A stretch of DNA of 64,000 bases from Acidovorax radicis N35 (GCF_000204195.1 NZ_AFBG01000021.1:62001-126000); one strand, 5' to 3'; positions 46,752 through 55,314 are shown, counted from the stretch's first letter. The notes: generated by a model from the letters alone, not told the origin. Program-made: numbers and translations.

Positions 46752-47828
46752 CTATGCGCCCGCCACCACCTCGGCAGGGCGCTCTTCGTCGGTCTGGCCC
46801 GGATAGCGCGCAAAGCGCCGTGCCTCGGTGCCATGCACCGGGTCCTGGTCCGGCCAAGGCCAGCCGCCGAACTGGGTGCGGCGGTAGTCGTTCATGGCCT
46901 GCATGATCTCGGCCTGCGTGTTCATCACAAACGGACCGTACTGCGCCACGGGCTCGCCAATCGGCCGGCCTTGCAGCACCAGGCACTCGACGGCGGTGGT
47001 GCCGGTGTTGGTCAGCAGCCAGTCCTCGGTGGCACGCACCTGCAGCGCCGCGTGGCGGTCCACGTCCTGCGGGCCCACGCGCACGCTGTCGCCGACGAAG
47101 AAGTACAGCATGCGCTGCGTGCCTTCGCCTTGCGCGGCGGGCAGCGTCCACTCGGCGCCCGGGTCCATGCGCAGCGTCCAGATGGCGACGTCGCCTTCAG
47201 GCTGCGAAGCCCAGGATTCGGGCGGCGGTGCCAGAGGCTCGGGCGCGCCGGGCAGCGCACCGGCCACCACGGTGACGGTGGTCGCGCGGCCTGCGGCGTC
47301 GTGGTGCACCAGGCGCGGAATCCGCTCGTCCCACAGCATGGTGAAGTGCGGGTCCACCATCTTGTTCCTGGCGGGCAGGTTCAGCCAGATCTGGAACAGC
47401 TCCAGCGGGTTGGGTTCGGTGGCATTGAGCAGCGGGAACATCTCGGAATGCACGATGCCCTTGCCGGCCGTGACCCACTGCACATCACCGCCGCCAAAAC
47501 GTGCGGCCGCGCCCAGCGAGTCGGAGTGGTCGATCAGGCCCTTGCGCACCAACGTCACGGTCTCGAAGCCGCGGTGCGGGTGACCCGGAAAGCCGGGCAC
47601 GGTGTCGCCGTGGTACATGCTCCAGCCGTCCTTGCCGCTGAAGTCGCTGCCGATCTGGCGATCTTCAATGGGCACGGCAGGGCCGAACGCGGCGTTGCCC
47701 GCGGGGTAGGCATCGTCGTGGTGGGCGCAGAAAAGAAACGGGTCGAGCGTGGGCCACTGCGGACCCAGCAACTGGGCGCGCACGATGGGCACCAGGGCGG
47801 TGGTTGCAGCAGGTGTGGACGACGACAT
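46752..47828 (-). CDS. Pirin-family protein
   Basis: 358 residues of the bicupin pirin fold. The first cupin has FCAHHDDAYPAGNAAFGPAVP, HPHRGFETVTLVRKGLIDHSDSLG and GDVQWVTAGKGIVHSEMF (metal-binding His and Glu positions); the second includes YFFVGDSVRV and ECLVLQGRPIGEPVAQYGPFVMNTQAEIMQAMNDY. Such proteins bind a metal and some have quercetinase activity or act as redox sensors. It starts MSSSTPAATT; GAGGAGCC is upstream. Confidence 0.92.
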   Translation of the reverse strand: MSSSTPAATTALVPIVRAQLLGPQWPTLDPFLFCAHHDDAYPAGNAAFGPAVPIEDRQIGSDFSGKDGWSMYHGDTVPGFPGHPHRGFETVTLVRKGLIDHSDSLGAAARFGGGDVQWVTAGKGIVHSEMFPLLNATEPNPLELFQIWLNLPARNKMVDPHFTMLWDERIPRLVHHDAAGRATTVTVVAGALPGAPEPLAPPPESWASQPEGDVAIWTLRMDPGAEWTLPAAQGEGTQRMLYFFVGDSVRVGPQDVDRHAALQVRATEDWLLTNTGTTAVECLVLQGRPIGEPVAQYGPFVMNTQAEIMQAMNDYRRTQFGGWPWPDQDPVHGTEARRFARYPGQTDEERPAEVVAGA

Positions 47829-47994
47829 ACGAAGGCTCCTCGTGTTGTGCACCACCACGATCGGGCGGTATGCCAGTGGAATATGGAGCCAATGGTGCCT
47901 GAGCAGAAGTGCGCCCGGTGGAACAGTGCGGTGCACCGGGCAGGACAGTGGGACGATCCTGGCAGACGCATTCCGCTCAAATTTGAATCAAATC

Positions 47995-48044
47995 AGGCCC
48001 TGGCGCTTATCAGTATTGCGCTGTTAGCTATTATTTTAATAGCT
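47995..48044 (+). repeat. Two-hairpin intergenic repeat, copy E
   Basis: GGCCCTGGCGC with GCGCTG around TTATCAGTATT, then a perfect second hairpin AGCTATTA (48026-48033) - TTT - TAATAGCT (48037-48044). It lies just behind the stop of the MFS gene. Confidence 0.78.
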
Positions 48045-48053
48045 CTGCACCTT

Positions 48054-49493
48054 TTAATGAACCGCCACCGGTGCCCCTGCACCAGACGGCTGCGCAGGCC
48101 GCAGCACCAGGCCGCCCAGCAACGCCGCCACGAGCGAGCCCCCGGCCGCCACCCAGAAGGCCAGCTGGTAGCCACCGTTCAAGGCCATCTGCACCGATGC
48201 GCCCGCCTCGCGCAGCGCGCCCGTGCGTGCATCGGCCAGACTGGCCAGTACGGCCAGGCCCAGCGCGCCACCCATCATGAAGGCAGTGTTGACCACGCCG
48301 GATGCCAGGCCCGAATCCTCGGGCTTCACGTCGCCCATGGCGGCCAGCAGCAGCGGGTTGAGCGCAATGCCCGCCCCCACGCCCAGCAGCACCATGCCGG
48401 GCAGCACATGCAGCACAAACTGGCCGTCCACCGGCGCCAGCGCAAACAGCGCCAGCCCCACAGTGGCCAGCACCAGGCCCCAGCCCAGCGTGCTGCGAAT
48501 GCCGTAGCGCATCACCACCCAGGCCGACAGCCCCAGCGAGCAGGCCGCCATGATGAGGTTGGACGGAAGGAACGCCAGGCCCACCTGCATCGCGTCGTAG
48601 CCCAGCACCAACTGCATGTACAGCGCCGACAGGAAGAACCACGCAAACATGCCTGCCGCCCACAGCACGCCCACCACGTTGGAGATGGCCAGATTGCGCA
48701 GCCGCAGCAAGGCCAGCGGCACCAGCGGCGCGGCCACGTGGGATTCAACGTACAGAAACACCAGCAGCAGCGCGGCCGATGCACCCAGCAGGCCCAGCGA
48801 CTGCAGCGAAGTCCAGCCCGCCTCGTTGCCGTTGACGATGGCGTACACCGCCAGCATCAGCGACGCGGTGATGGTGACCGCGCCCGCCACATCCAGCCGC
48901 TGCCCGTGGGCCTGCCCTTTGCCGCCCGGCAGCAGTGCCAGGCAGGCCGCGTAGATCGCCACGCCCACGGGGATGTTGACCAGAAAGATCCAGTGCCAGC
49001 TCAATGCACTGGTAAGCACACCGCCCAGCAGCACACCAATGCTGCCGCCCCCCGCGCAGACAAAACCATACACCCCCATGGCCCGCGCGCGCTCGCCGGG
49101 CTCGGTGAACAGATTCATGATGAGCGACAGCGCCACGGCCGACACCACGGCCCCGCCCACGCCCTGCACCGCACGCGCCGCCACCAGCAGCCCCTGCGTA
49201 TTTGCGAGCCCGCAGGCCAGCGACGCGACGGTGAACAGCGTGATTCCTGCCAGGAACAGCCGCCGGTGCCCATACAGATCGCCCAGCCTCCCGCCCAGCA
49301 GCAGGCAGCCGCCAAAGGTCAGCATGTAAGCATTGACCACCCACACCAGCGATGTCTCGGTAAAGCCCAGATCAGCCTTGATGCTGGGCAGCGCCACGTT
49401 CACGATGGTGGTGTCGAGCACGATCATCAGCTCGCCCAGGCACAGCAAGATGAGCGCGGGCCAGCGTGCGCGGCCTTCGATGGAGAGGGTCAT
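48054..49493 (-). CDS. MFS transporter, EmrB/QacA (DHA2) type
   Basis: 479 residues with about 14 hydrophobic helices. Family marks are LDTTIVNVALPSIKADLGF in helix 1, GRLGDLYGHRRLFLAGI in the 2-3 loop, and GGAVVSAVALSLIMNLF. These proton-driven pumps expel drugs or toxic organics across the inner membrane. The start at ATG 49493 (MTLSIEGRARWPAL) is chosen because the upstream codons overlap the repeat-bearing intergenic region. No membrane fusion protein lies next to it. Confidence 0.92.
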   Translation of the reverse strand: MTLSIEGRARWPALILLCLGELMIVLDTTIVNVALPSIKADLGFTETSLVWVVNAYMLTFGGCLLLGGRLGDLYGHRRLFLAGITLFTVASLACGLANTQGLLVAARAVQGVGGAVVSAVALSLIMNLFTEPGERARAMGVYGFVCAGGGSIGVLLGGVLTSALSWHWIFLVNIPVGVAIYAACLALLPGGKGQAHGQRLDVAGAVTITASLMLAVYAIVNGNEAGWTSLQSLGLLGASAALLLVFLYVESHVAAPLVPLALLRLRNLAISNVVGVLWAAGMFAWFFLSALYMQLVLGYDAMQVGLAFLPSNLIMAACSLGLSAWVVMRYGIRSTLGWGLVLATVGLALFALAPVDGQFVLHVLPGMVLLGVGAGIALNPLLLAAMGDVKPEDSGLASGVVNTAFMMGGALGLAVLASLADARTGALREAGASVQMALNGGYQLAFWVAAGGSLVAALLGGLVLRPAQPSGAGAPVAVH

Positions 49494-49614
49494 GGAGGTC
49501 AATGGGAATGTGGAAAGCGCAGAAGACGCGCCCCACAGTTTGTCACGCGCGGCGGCGGCAACTGGCGCGGCGCAAAGCCAGTGCACCCGTGGATCTGGCT
49601 CCGCCAGTCCACCG

Positions 49615-49658
49615 GGTGCGTCCCCCTTCAGGGGGAAGCCGCGCAGCGGCTCAGGGGG
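49615..49658 (-). repeat. CCCCCTGAG-type 3' repeat, copy R4
   Basis: On the minus strand ACCCCCTGAGCCGCTGCGCG, then CTTCCCCCTGAAGGGGG. It supplies the TGA stop (49651-49653) of the DUF1579 gene. Confidence 0.75.
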
Positions 49659-50136
49659 TCCTTACATACTTTGCTTGCATGAACTGGTTCCAGCTCCCGT
49701 CGGGCTGCTGGCCAAACGAGGTGAGCGTGCGCTCGTTGGCGCTGACGATGGTGATCACATCGCGGTAGCGGGCGGTTTTGCCGTCGTCCTTGAAGCTCGG
49801 GCCTTCAGTCTCCAGCGTCAGCACCTTCTGGTCGGCATCCAGCGTGCCACGGTAGACCCACATGTGGGCCATCATCGAGCCCACCCAGGTGCCCAGAAAC
49901 TCTTTCTTCTCGGGGTCGTAGCCCAGCGTCATCTGCATGCGGGCCTCGCCGCCACCGGGCATGGTGCCGGTGCCTTCGAGGATCACCCACAGGTCGCCCA
50001 GCGCGCGCCCGTGTTCAGTGCCGTGCGACTGCTCGGACGGCTGGCCGGGGTCCGCGTCGCAGTTGGAGGTGCTGGTCCAGTCGCCCAGCAGTTGCTGCAG
50101 CCAGCGGTGCATGGCATGGGGTTCGGGATTCATCAT
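49651..50136 (-). CDS. DUF1579 protein
   Basis: 161 residues: LQQLLGDWTSTSNCDADP, GRALGDLWVILEGTGTMPGGGEARMQMTLGYDPEKKEFLGTWVGSMMAHMWVYRGTLD and FKDDGKTARYRDVITIVSANERTLTSFGQQPDGSWNQFMQAKY fit DUF1579, a small beta-barrel family of unknown role. ATG 50136 or the next ATG could start it, both behind AAGGAGACCGAC. The final codons and stop are within repeat R4. Third gene of the TetR-controlled VOC-GFA-DUF1579 operon. Confidence 0.87.
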   Translation of the reverse strand: MMNPEPHAMHRWLQQLLGDWTSTSNCDADPGQPSEQSHGTEHGRALGDLWVILEGTGTMPGGGEARMQMTLGYDPEKKEFLGTWVGSMMAHMWVYRGTLDADQKVLTLETEGPSFKDDGKTARYRDVITIVSANERTLTSFGQQPDGSWNQFMQAKYVRTP

Positions 50137-50190
50137 GTCGGTCTCCTTGGTGTTGAAGAGGTTGGCAAGAGCACGCGCCGACCCGAGGGG

Positions 50191-50547
50191 CTACACCGCT
50201 TTGCCGTCGTAGTGGTGCACCGGCACGGCATCCAGGTCCACGCCATCCAGGCAACGCAGGTTGACCGCCGCCACCCGGTTGCCTTTCGGGTCCACGCCTT
50301 CGCCAAACGGGTGGATGCCGCAGGCCGGGCAAAAGCGGTGCTGGATCACATGCTTGTGAAAGGTGTAGGTGGCCACGTCGGCCTCGGGGGTGGTCAGCCG
50401 CAGCGCGTCGCGTGGCACAAACCACAGCAGCGACCCGCGTCGGCCGCACATGCTGCAGTTGCAGGCCAGGCCGCTGTCGATGGTGCCTTCCACCTCAAAC
50501 GCCACCTTGCCGCAATGGCAGCTGCCTTGGTATCGGGTCGCGCTCAT
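50191..50547 (-). CDS. GFA-family zinc-binding protein
   Basis: 118 residues with the zinc-binding cysteine pattern of the glutathione-dependent formaldehyde-activating family: GSCHCGKVAFEVEG, ACNCSMCGRRGSLLW and FCPACGIHPFGEG. Most family members have no shown activity towards formaldehyde. ATG 50547 overlaps the stop of the upstream VOC gene by 4 bp, so the two are translationally coupled. Confidence 0.9.
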   Translation of the reverse strand: MSATRYQGSCHCGKVAFEVEGTIDSGLACNCSMCGRRGSLLWFVPRDALRLTTPEADVATYTFHKHVIQHRFCPACGIHPFGEGVDPKGNRVAAVNLRCLDGVDLDAVPVHHYDGKAV

Positions 50548-50972
50548 TGTGGTGCCACCACCATCCACGCCACGCCGAAGCGGTCCGCCACCATGCCGAA
50601 GGCGGGTGAAAAAAAAGTCTTGCCCAGGGGCATTTGCACCTGGCCGCCCTCGGCCAATGCATCGAACAGGCGCTTGGCCTCGGCTTCGTTCGCGGGGCTC
50701 AGCGCCAGCGAGATGCCCTGGAAGTTCGTGCTGCCCGATCCCATGCCGTCCGACGCCATCACCTGCGTCTCGCCCACGTTGAACGCAGCGTGCATCACCA
50801 TCTCGGGCGTGGGGCCGGGGCCGCCGCCTTCTGCGCAACCTTGGCCGGCAGCGGGCTCGGGGTTGTCCTTGTAGCGCATGAGCATCGTGACCTCGGCACC
50901 CAGGGCGCGTCGGTAGAAATCCAGGGCCTCTTCGCAGCGGCCTTCAAACATCAGATAGGGCTCGACTTTCAT
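50544..50972 (-). CDS. VOC-family protein, PhnB/YjdN type
   Basis: 142 residues: VEPYLMFEGRCEEALDFYRRALGAEVTMLMRYKDNPEP, MHAAFNVGETQVMASDGMG and FDALAEGGQVQMPLGKTFFSPAFGMVADRFGVAWMV match the PhnB-like VOC proteins. The function of the group is uncertain despite the PhnB name. First gene of the operon; its promoter region is shared with the divergent TetR gene and contains twin inverted repeats. Confidence 0.88.
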   Translation of the reverse strand: MKVEPYLMFEGRCEEALDFYRRALGAEVTMLMRYKDNPEPAAGQGCAEGGGPGPTPEMVMHAAFNVGETQVMASDGMGSGSTNFQGISLALSPANEAEAKRLFDALAEGGQVQMPLGKTFFSPAFGMVADRFGVAWMVVAPQ

Positions 50973-51060
50973 GGGGCGTCTCCTTGGGGGTAAAAGCAGG
51001 CGCCCCGCCGGGGCCAAATGCCTGCCAAAGTTTCAGCAACGTGATTTCGGCGCACAATTG

Positions 51061-51105
51061 TGAACACCGTCCACAAACCATAACAAAGAGAATGGACGGT
51101 GTCCA
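51061..51105. promoter_or_regulatory. Twin TetR-type operators
   Basis: TGAACACCGTCCA (51061-51073) and TGGACGGTGTCCA (51093-51105) are reverse complements at 12 of 13 positions and lie 32 bp apart. They flank the divergent promoters of the TetR gene and the VOC-GFA-DUF1579 operon. Confidence 0.7.
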
Positions 51106-51119
51106 CGTTTCCATCGTCC

Positions 51120-51767
51120 ATGACCGTAACCAACCGCAACACGCCGACCCTCCGCAGCACCTACCGCCATGGCGACCTGCGCCGCGCCCTGCTGGAGGCC
51201 GGCATCGATCTGGCGCGCCAGGGCGGCCCCGATGCCGTGGTGCTGCGCGAGGCCACACGCCGCGCGGGCGTGGCGCCGAATGCGGCCTACCGCCATTTCG
51301 CCAACCGGGACGACCTGCTGGCCGCCGTCCGCACGGCGGCCCTGGCGGCCGTGGCCGAGGCCATGGAAGCCGAACTGGCCCAGGTGCCCACCACCGGCAC
51401 ACCCACCGCGCAGGCCCACGCCAAGGTGCGCGCCGTGGGCGCGGGCTACCTGCGTTTTGCGCACGCCGAGACCGGGCTGTTCCGCACCGCCTTCGGTGGC
51501 CGCTTCACCGTGCAGCACGACCCCGACCCCGCCATGGGTGGCGCCACCGGGCTCAACCCGTTCCAGCACCTGAGCGCAGCGCTCGATGACCTGGTGACCG
51601 CAGGCGCCCTGCCGCCCGCGCGCCGCCCCGGCGCCGAATACCTGGCCTGGTCCACCGTGCACGGCATGGCATTGCTTTCCATCGACGGACCATTGCGGGG
51701 CACGCCGCAGCAGATGCTGGATGGCCTGGGACAGCGGCTGCTCGATATGGTGGAGCGGGGTTTGTAA
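51120..51767 (+). CDS. TetR-family regulator
   Basis: 215 residues. DNA-binding part: STYRHGDLRRALLEAGIDLARQGGPDAVVLREATRRAGVAPNAAYRHFANRDDLLAAV; the rest is a TetR_C-type ligand domain with GYLRFAHAETGLFRTAFGG. ATG 51120 is preferred over GTG 51099 because the right operator half (51093-51105) overlaps the latter; neither has a strong ribosome site. It probably represses itself and the divergent VOC-GFA-DUF1579 operon. Confidence 0.88.
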   Translation: MTVTNRNTPTLRSTYRHGDLRRALLEAGIDLARQGGPDAVVLREATRRAGVAPNAAYRHFANRDDLLAAVRTAALAAVAEAMEAELAQVPTTGTPTAQAHAKVRAVGAGYLRFAHAETGLFRTAFGGRFTVQHDPDPAMGGATGLNPFQHLSAALDDLVTAGALPPARRPGAEYLAWSTVHGMALLSIDGPLRGTPQQMLDGLGQRLLDMVERGL

Positions 51768-51780
51768 GAAAACCCGAAGC

Positions 51781-51835
51781 CTTTTTGCCCACTAGCGCTT
51801 ATTCATAAAGCGCCTATAGCTATCAAATAAATAGC
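51781..51835 (+). repeat. Two-hairpin intergenic repeat, copy F
   Basis: TTTTTGCCC, then GCGCTT (51795-51800) with AAGCGC (51808-51813), then GCTAT (51819-51823) with ATAGC (51831-51835). It lies between the convergent tetR and WYL-regulator genes and is the best-preserved copy. Confidence 0.82.
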
Positions 51836-51850
51836 AAATGTGGTCAGGCG

Positions 51851-52846
51851 TCACACCACCCCCAACCCATAAAGCTGCGCTGTGGCCCTCACCCGTGCCA
51901 CCAGCGCGCGGCGCAACGCAGCAGGCCGCAGCACCTCCACCTGCGGGGACAGCCGCATGAGTTGCCCGCAGGCATGCTCCACCGATTCGATGGGAATGGT
52001 CACGGCCACGCGACCGTCCTTGCGGCGGGGCGACGGGGCGGCCGCCACCGCGCGTGCCACGGCACGGCTGAGCGCGCGCAGCCCTTTGAGCCCTGATGGC
52101 GTGGCCAGCAGGGCGGCCTCGCCGGTGTAGAGCCCCGCTTCAAAGCGCTGGATCGACTGCGCCCAATAGCCGGCCAAGTCAAACCGCGCGGGGCGGCGCA
52201 CCGGCGTGGCCAGCGTCGTGGCCGCCCGGATGTTCGACACGCGGTAGGTGCGTGGCCCGCCCTCCGCAGAAGCGGCCGCGCCCGCAGGCACAGCCACCAG
52301 GTACCAGACCCCTGCCTTGAGCACCAGGCCCAGCGGGCTCACCGTGCGCTCCACCGTGTCGGCCCAGCTTTCGTAGCGCATCGCAACCTGGTGCCCGCTC
52401 CACACGGCGGCGGCCACGGTAGGCAGGTGCGGCGTGGGATCGCTCTCGCGGTACCAGTCCACCGGGTCGAGGTGCAGGCGGGTGCTCACGCGCTGCGCGT
52501 CCTCGCGCCACGACGCGGGCAGCGACGACAACAGCTTGAGCCGCGCCCCCTCCACATCGCCGCCCAGGCCGAGTTCCTGCGCGGGGCCGGGCAGGCCACT
52601 CAAAAAGACGGCCTGCGCCTCCGACGGTGTGAGCCCCGTGAGCGTGGTCTTCCAGCCCGGCAGCAGCGCAAAACCGCCATGGCGCCCGCGCTCAGCGTAG
52701 ATCGGCACACCGGCCGCGCTGAGCTGGTCCACATCGCGGTACAGCGTGCGCACCGAAACCTCCAGCGCCTGGGACAACGCCTGTGCGCTCATGCGGCCCT
52801 GGGTTTCGAGCAGCATCTGAAGGGAAAGCAGGCGGCTGGCGCGCAT
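51851..52846 (-). CDS. WYL-domain (YafY/DeoR-type) transcriptional regulator
   Basis: 331 residues. N-terminal winged helix MRASRLLSLQMLLETQGRMSAQALSQALEVSVRTLYRDVDQLSAAGVPIYAERGRHGGFALLPGW (HTH_11 type), followed by a WYL domain (about 140-230, including VAMRYESW and VLKAGVWYLVAVP) and a C-terminal extension. WYL proteins sense nucleic acids or small ligands. It diverges from the NIPSNAP gene; the region between carries a perfect inverted repeat at 52915-52941. Confidence 0.9.
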   Translation of the reverse strand: MRASRLLSLQMLLETQGRMSAQALSQALEVSVRTLYRDVDQLSAAGVPIYAERGRHGGFALLPGWKTTLTGLTPSEAQAVFLSGLPGPAQELGLGGDVEGARLKLLSSLPASWREDAQRVSTRLHLDPVDWYRESDPTPHLPTVAAAVWSGHQVAMRYESWADTVERTVSPLGLVLKAGVWYLVAVPAGAAASAEGGPRTYRVSNIRAATTLATPVRRPARFDLAGYWAQSIQRFEAGLYTGEAALLATPSGLKGLRALSRAVARAVAAAPSPRRKDGRVAVTIPIESVEHACGQLMRLSPQVEVLRPAALRRALVARVRATAQLYGLGVV

Positions 52847-52914
52847 GGGGGGTCAGTTTGTGTGGTGCGGCTAAGAGTTTTTAGCCGCTTGAGGCAATGG
52901 CGAAAGATAGCGCA

Positions 52915-52941
52915 AATACCTGCCATAGGTTGGCAGGTATT
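52915..52941. promoter_or_regulatory. Perfect 10-bp inverted repeat, probable operator of the WYL regulator
   Basis: AATACCTGCC (52915-52924), ATAGGTT, GGCAGGTATT (52932-52941), between the divergent WYL and NIPSNAP genes. Homologous arms extend as CGCA outside with one extra base. Confidence 0.65.
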
Positions 52942-52991
52942 GCGGCGCAGACTGCAGCCTGACTGTTGAAACCACCCCACCAGGAGCCCGC

Positions 52992-53774
52992 ATGCCCTAC
53001 ACCGCCATGGCCACGCGCCACACATCCGTCCCCATCACTGCCGCCGCCGTCGTTGCCGACGACTGCCCCATCGTCGAACTGCGCCAGTACACGCTGCACG
53101 CGGGGCAGCGCGATGTGCTGATCGACCTGTTCGACCGCGAGTTCGTGGAGACCCAGGAGGCGCAGGGCCTGCGCGTGCTGGGCCAGTTCCGCGACCTGGA
53201 CCGGCCTGATCAGTTTGTCTGGCTGCGCGGCTTTGGCAGCATGGAGGCGCGCCGCCAGGCGCTCGAAGCCTTCTACCGCGGCCCCACCTGGGCCGCGCAC
53301 CGCAACGCCGCCAACGCCACCATGGTCGACTCCGACAACGTGTTGCTGCTGCGCCCCGCGTGGCCTGGTGCGGCAGGCGCGCTGCCGCAGCACGCGCGCC
53401 CCGCGGCCGGTGCCAGTGGCTCGGCCCCGGGCGTGCTGGCCGCCACGGTGTTCCACCTGCACGAGGCCGCCACACCCGCGCTGCTGGACTTCTGCCGCCA
53501 CCGCATGGCCCCCACGCTGCAACGCGGTGGCGCGCGCCACGTGGCCTGGTACTGCACCGAGACCAGCGCCAACACCTTTCCCCGCCTGCCCGTGCGCGAG
53601 GGCGAACACGTGCTGCTGGGGCTGGCGCTGTTCGGCCGCGAGGCCGCGCTGGAGGCTTTCACCGACAGCGCCGCATGGGCGCGCGGTGTGGCGCCGGGCC
53701 TTGCACCCTGGTTGGCCCGCGCGCCCGAAATCCACCGCCTGCAGCCCACCGCCCGCTCTGCGCTGCATGCCTGA
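52992..53774 (+). CDS. NIPSNAP-family protein
   Basis: 260 residues with two ferredoxin-like NIPSNAP modules: IVELRQYTLHAGQRDVLIDLFDREFVETQEAQGLRVLGQFRDLDRPDQFVWLRGF and VFHLHEAATPALLDFCRHRMAPTLQRGGARHVAWYCTE with VLLGLALFGREAALEAF. The function is unknown; fold relatives include dimeric barrel proteins. AGGAGCC precedes ATG 52992. Followed by a DUF1579-like gene; likely target of the WYL regulator. Confidence 0.88.
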   Translation: MPYTAMATRHTSVPITAAAVVADDCPIVELRQYTLHAGQRDVLIDLFDREFVETQEAQGLRVLGQFRDLDRPDQFVWLRGFGSMEARRQALEAFYRGPTWAAHRNAANATMVDSDNVLLLRPAWPGAAGALPQHARPAAGASGSAPGVLAATVFHLHEAATPALLDFCRHRMAPTLQRGGARHVAWYCTETSANTFPRLPVREGEHVLLGLALFGREAALEAFTDSAAWARGVAPGLAPWLARAPEIHRLQPTARSALHA

Positions 53775-53811
53775 CGTCCCCCCGCTCGCCTTGCCGATGA
53801 AAGAACCCGCC

Positions 53812-54345
53812 ATGACCACGCCGAACCTCATCACCATTCCCTCGCCTGCCGCAGCCCCCAGCGCCGCACGCGACTTCGACTTCCTCCTGGGCCCCTGGCG
53901 CATCCGCAACACGCGCCTGGTGCACCGGCTTCAAGGCTGCAACGACTGGGAAGTGTTCGATGCCACCGGCACCGCCCACGCCCTGCCTGGCGGCATCGGC
54001 AACTGCGACGACTTCACGCCCCTGGCCTGGAAGCCCGGCTTCGTCGGCATGACGCTGCGTGTGTTCAACCCGGTATCGAAGCGCTGGAGCATCTACTGGC
54101 TCGACAACGCCACGGGCGGCCTGGACCCGGCCACCGGCCTGCTCCAGCCACCCGTGGTGGGCGGCTTCCAGGACGGCGCAGGCCTCTTTGAAGGCGAAGA
54201 AGTGTTCGAAGGCCGCCCGGTGCGCGTGCGCTTCGAATGGTCGCAAAAGCACAGCGGCGCGCCGCGCTGGCAACAGGCGTTTTCGGACGACGGCGGCACC
54301 ACCTGGGAGGTGAACTGGGTGATGGAGTTTTCGCGCCCGGCGTAA
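53812..54345 (+). CDS. DUF1579-like small protein
   Basis: 177 residues: ARDFDFLLGPWRIRNTRLVHRLQGCNDWEVFDATGTAHALPGGIGNCDDF, WSIYWLDNATGGLDP, VVGGFQDGAGLFEGEEVFEGRPVRVRFEWSQ and GGTTWEVNWVMEF. It resembles the DUF1579 beta-barrel group, a second such protein in the window (compare 49651). Alternative starts are ATG 53797 and ATG 53767, the latter overlapping the NIPSNAP stop; translational coupling is possible. No signal peptide. Confidence 0.82.
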   Translation: MTTPNLITIPSPAAAPSAARDFDFLLGPWRIRNTRLVHRLQGCNDWEVFDATGTAHALPGGIGNCDDFTPLAWKPGFVGMTLRVFNPVSKRWSIYWLDNATGGLDPATGLLQPPVVGGFQDGAGLFEGEEVFEGRPVRVRFEWSQKHSGAPRWQQAFSDDGGTTWEVNWVMEFSRPA

Positions 54346-54370
54346 GCCTCGCAGCACGCAATCAGGTCGT

Positions 54371-55267
54371 TCAGTGCGCGGCCGACATCACCTCGGCCAG
54401 CCAGTCCACGAACACCCGCACGCGTGGCGAAAGCTGGCGGCTGTGCGGATACAGCACGGACACCGGCATGGGCGCGGGGCGAAACGGCGCCAGCACCTCG
54501 CACAGGCTGCCATCGGCCAGCCGGGGCGCGATGTGGTAGCGCGGCACCTGGATCAGCCCCAGGCCCGCGGCGCAGCAGGCGTGGTACGCATCGGCATCGC
54601 TCACGGCCACGGGGCCCTTGAGCTGCACGCTCCTGGCCACGCCATCCACAATGAAGTCAAAAGGCAGCGGCTTGCCCGTGCGCTGCGAGAGGAAGTTGAC
54701 GGCGCGGTGCCCGCGCAGCGCATCCACCGTGGTGGGCGTGCCATGGCGCGCCAGGTACTCGCGGCTCGCGCAGGTCACCTGCGGCAACAGCGCCACACGC
54801 CGCGCCACCATGGTCGAGTCGCGCAGCTCGCCGCCGCGCAGGACACAGTCCACGCCTTCGCGCACCAGATCCACCAGCCGGTCACCCATGCCGATCTCCA
54901 GTTCCACATCGGGGTAGCGCATGCAGAACTCGCCGATGCGCGGCAGCACGAAGTGCCGCGCCAGCGTGCCCTGCAGATCCACGCGCAGCTTGCCGCGCGG
55001 CGTGCTCACGGCGTTGCCGAACGCGGTTTCGGTTTCTTCCAGGTCGGCCAGCAGGCGCTGGCAGCGTTCGTAGTACGCCTGCCCGTCGGGCGTGGTGCTG
55101 ACGTGGCGCGTGGTGCGCTGCAGCAGCCGTGTGCCCAGGCGCTTTTCCAGGTCCTGCACGGCCAGGGTCACGCTCGCGCGCGGCAGCTGCAGGTCTTCGG
55201 CCGCGCGCGTGAAGCTGCCCAGCTCGACGATGCGCGTGAAAAGCTGCATGGATTGAAAACGGTCCAT
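54371..55267 (-). CDS. LysR-type regulator divergent from an SDR
   Basis: 298 residues. Helix-turn-helix MDRFQSMQLFTRIVELGSFTRAAEDLQLPRASVTLAVQDLEKRLGTRLLQRTTRHVSTTPDGQAYYERC and a CrgA-type effector domain (LRVDLQGTLARHFVLPRIGEFCMRYPDVELEIGMGDRLVDLVREGVDCVLRGG). It diverges from the SDR at 55421; a 14-bp perfect palindrome lies between. ATG 55267 is preferred over a GTG one codon earlier. Confidence 0.92.
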   Translation of the reverse strand: MDRFQSMQLFTRIVELGSFTRAAEDLQLPRASVTLAVQDLEKRLGTRLLQRTTRHVSTTPDGQAYYERCQRLLADLEETETAFGNAVSTPRGKLRVDLQGTLARHFVLPRIGEFCMRYPDVELEIGMGDRLVDLVREGVDCVLRGGELRDSTMVARRVALLPQVTCASREYLARHGTPTTVDALRGHRAVNFLSQRTGKPLPFDFIVDGVARSVQLKGPVAVSDADAYHACCAAGLGLIQVPRYHIAPRLADGSLCEVLAPFRPAPMPVSVLYPHSRQLSPRVRVFVDWLAEVMSAAH

Positions 55268-55300
55268 CACGAAAGGGCTTCTGGCTGTGGGCGATTGTTG

Positions 55301-55314
55301 TGTTCAGCTGAACA
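55301..55314. promoter_or_regulatory. 14-bp perfect palindrome, probable LysR site
   Basis: TGTTCAGCTGAACA, 34 bp upstream of the LysR start codon and 107 bp upstream of the SDR start codon. Confidence 0.6.

Noticed and set aside
46833..49682. 949-codon open frame on the plus strand
   Set aside because: It lies opposite the pirin and MFS genes, is extremely rich in His, Gln and Arg, and has no domain pattern; a GC-skew artefact.
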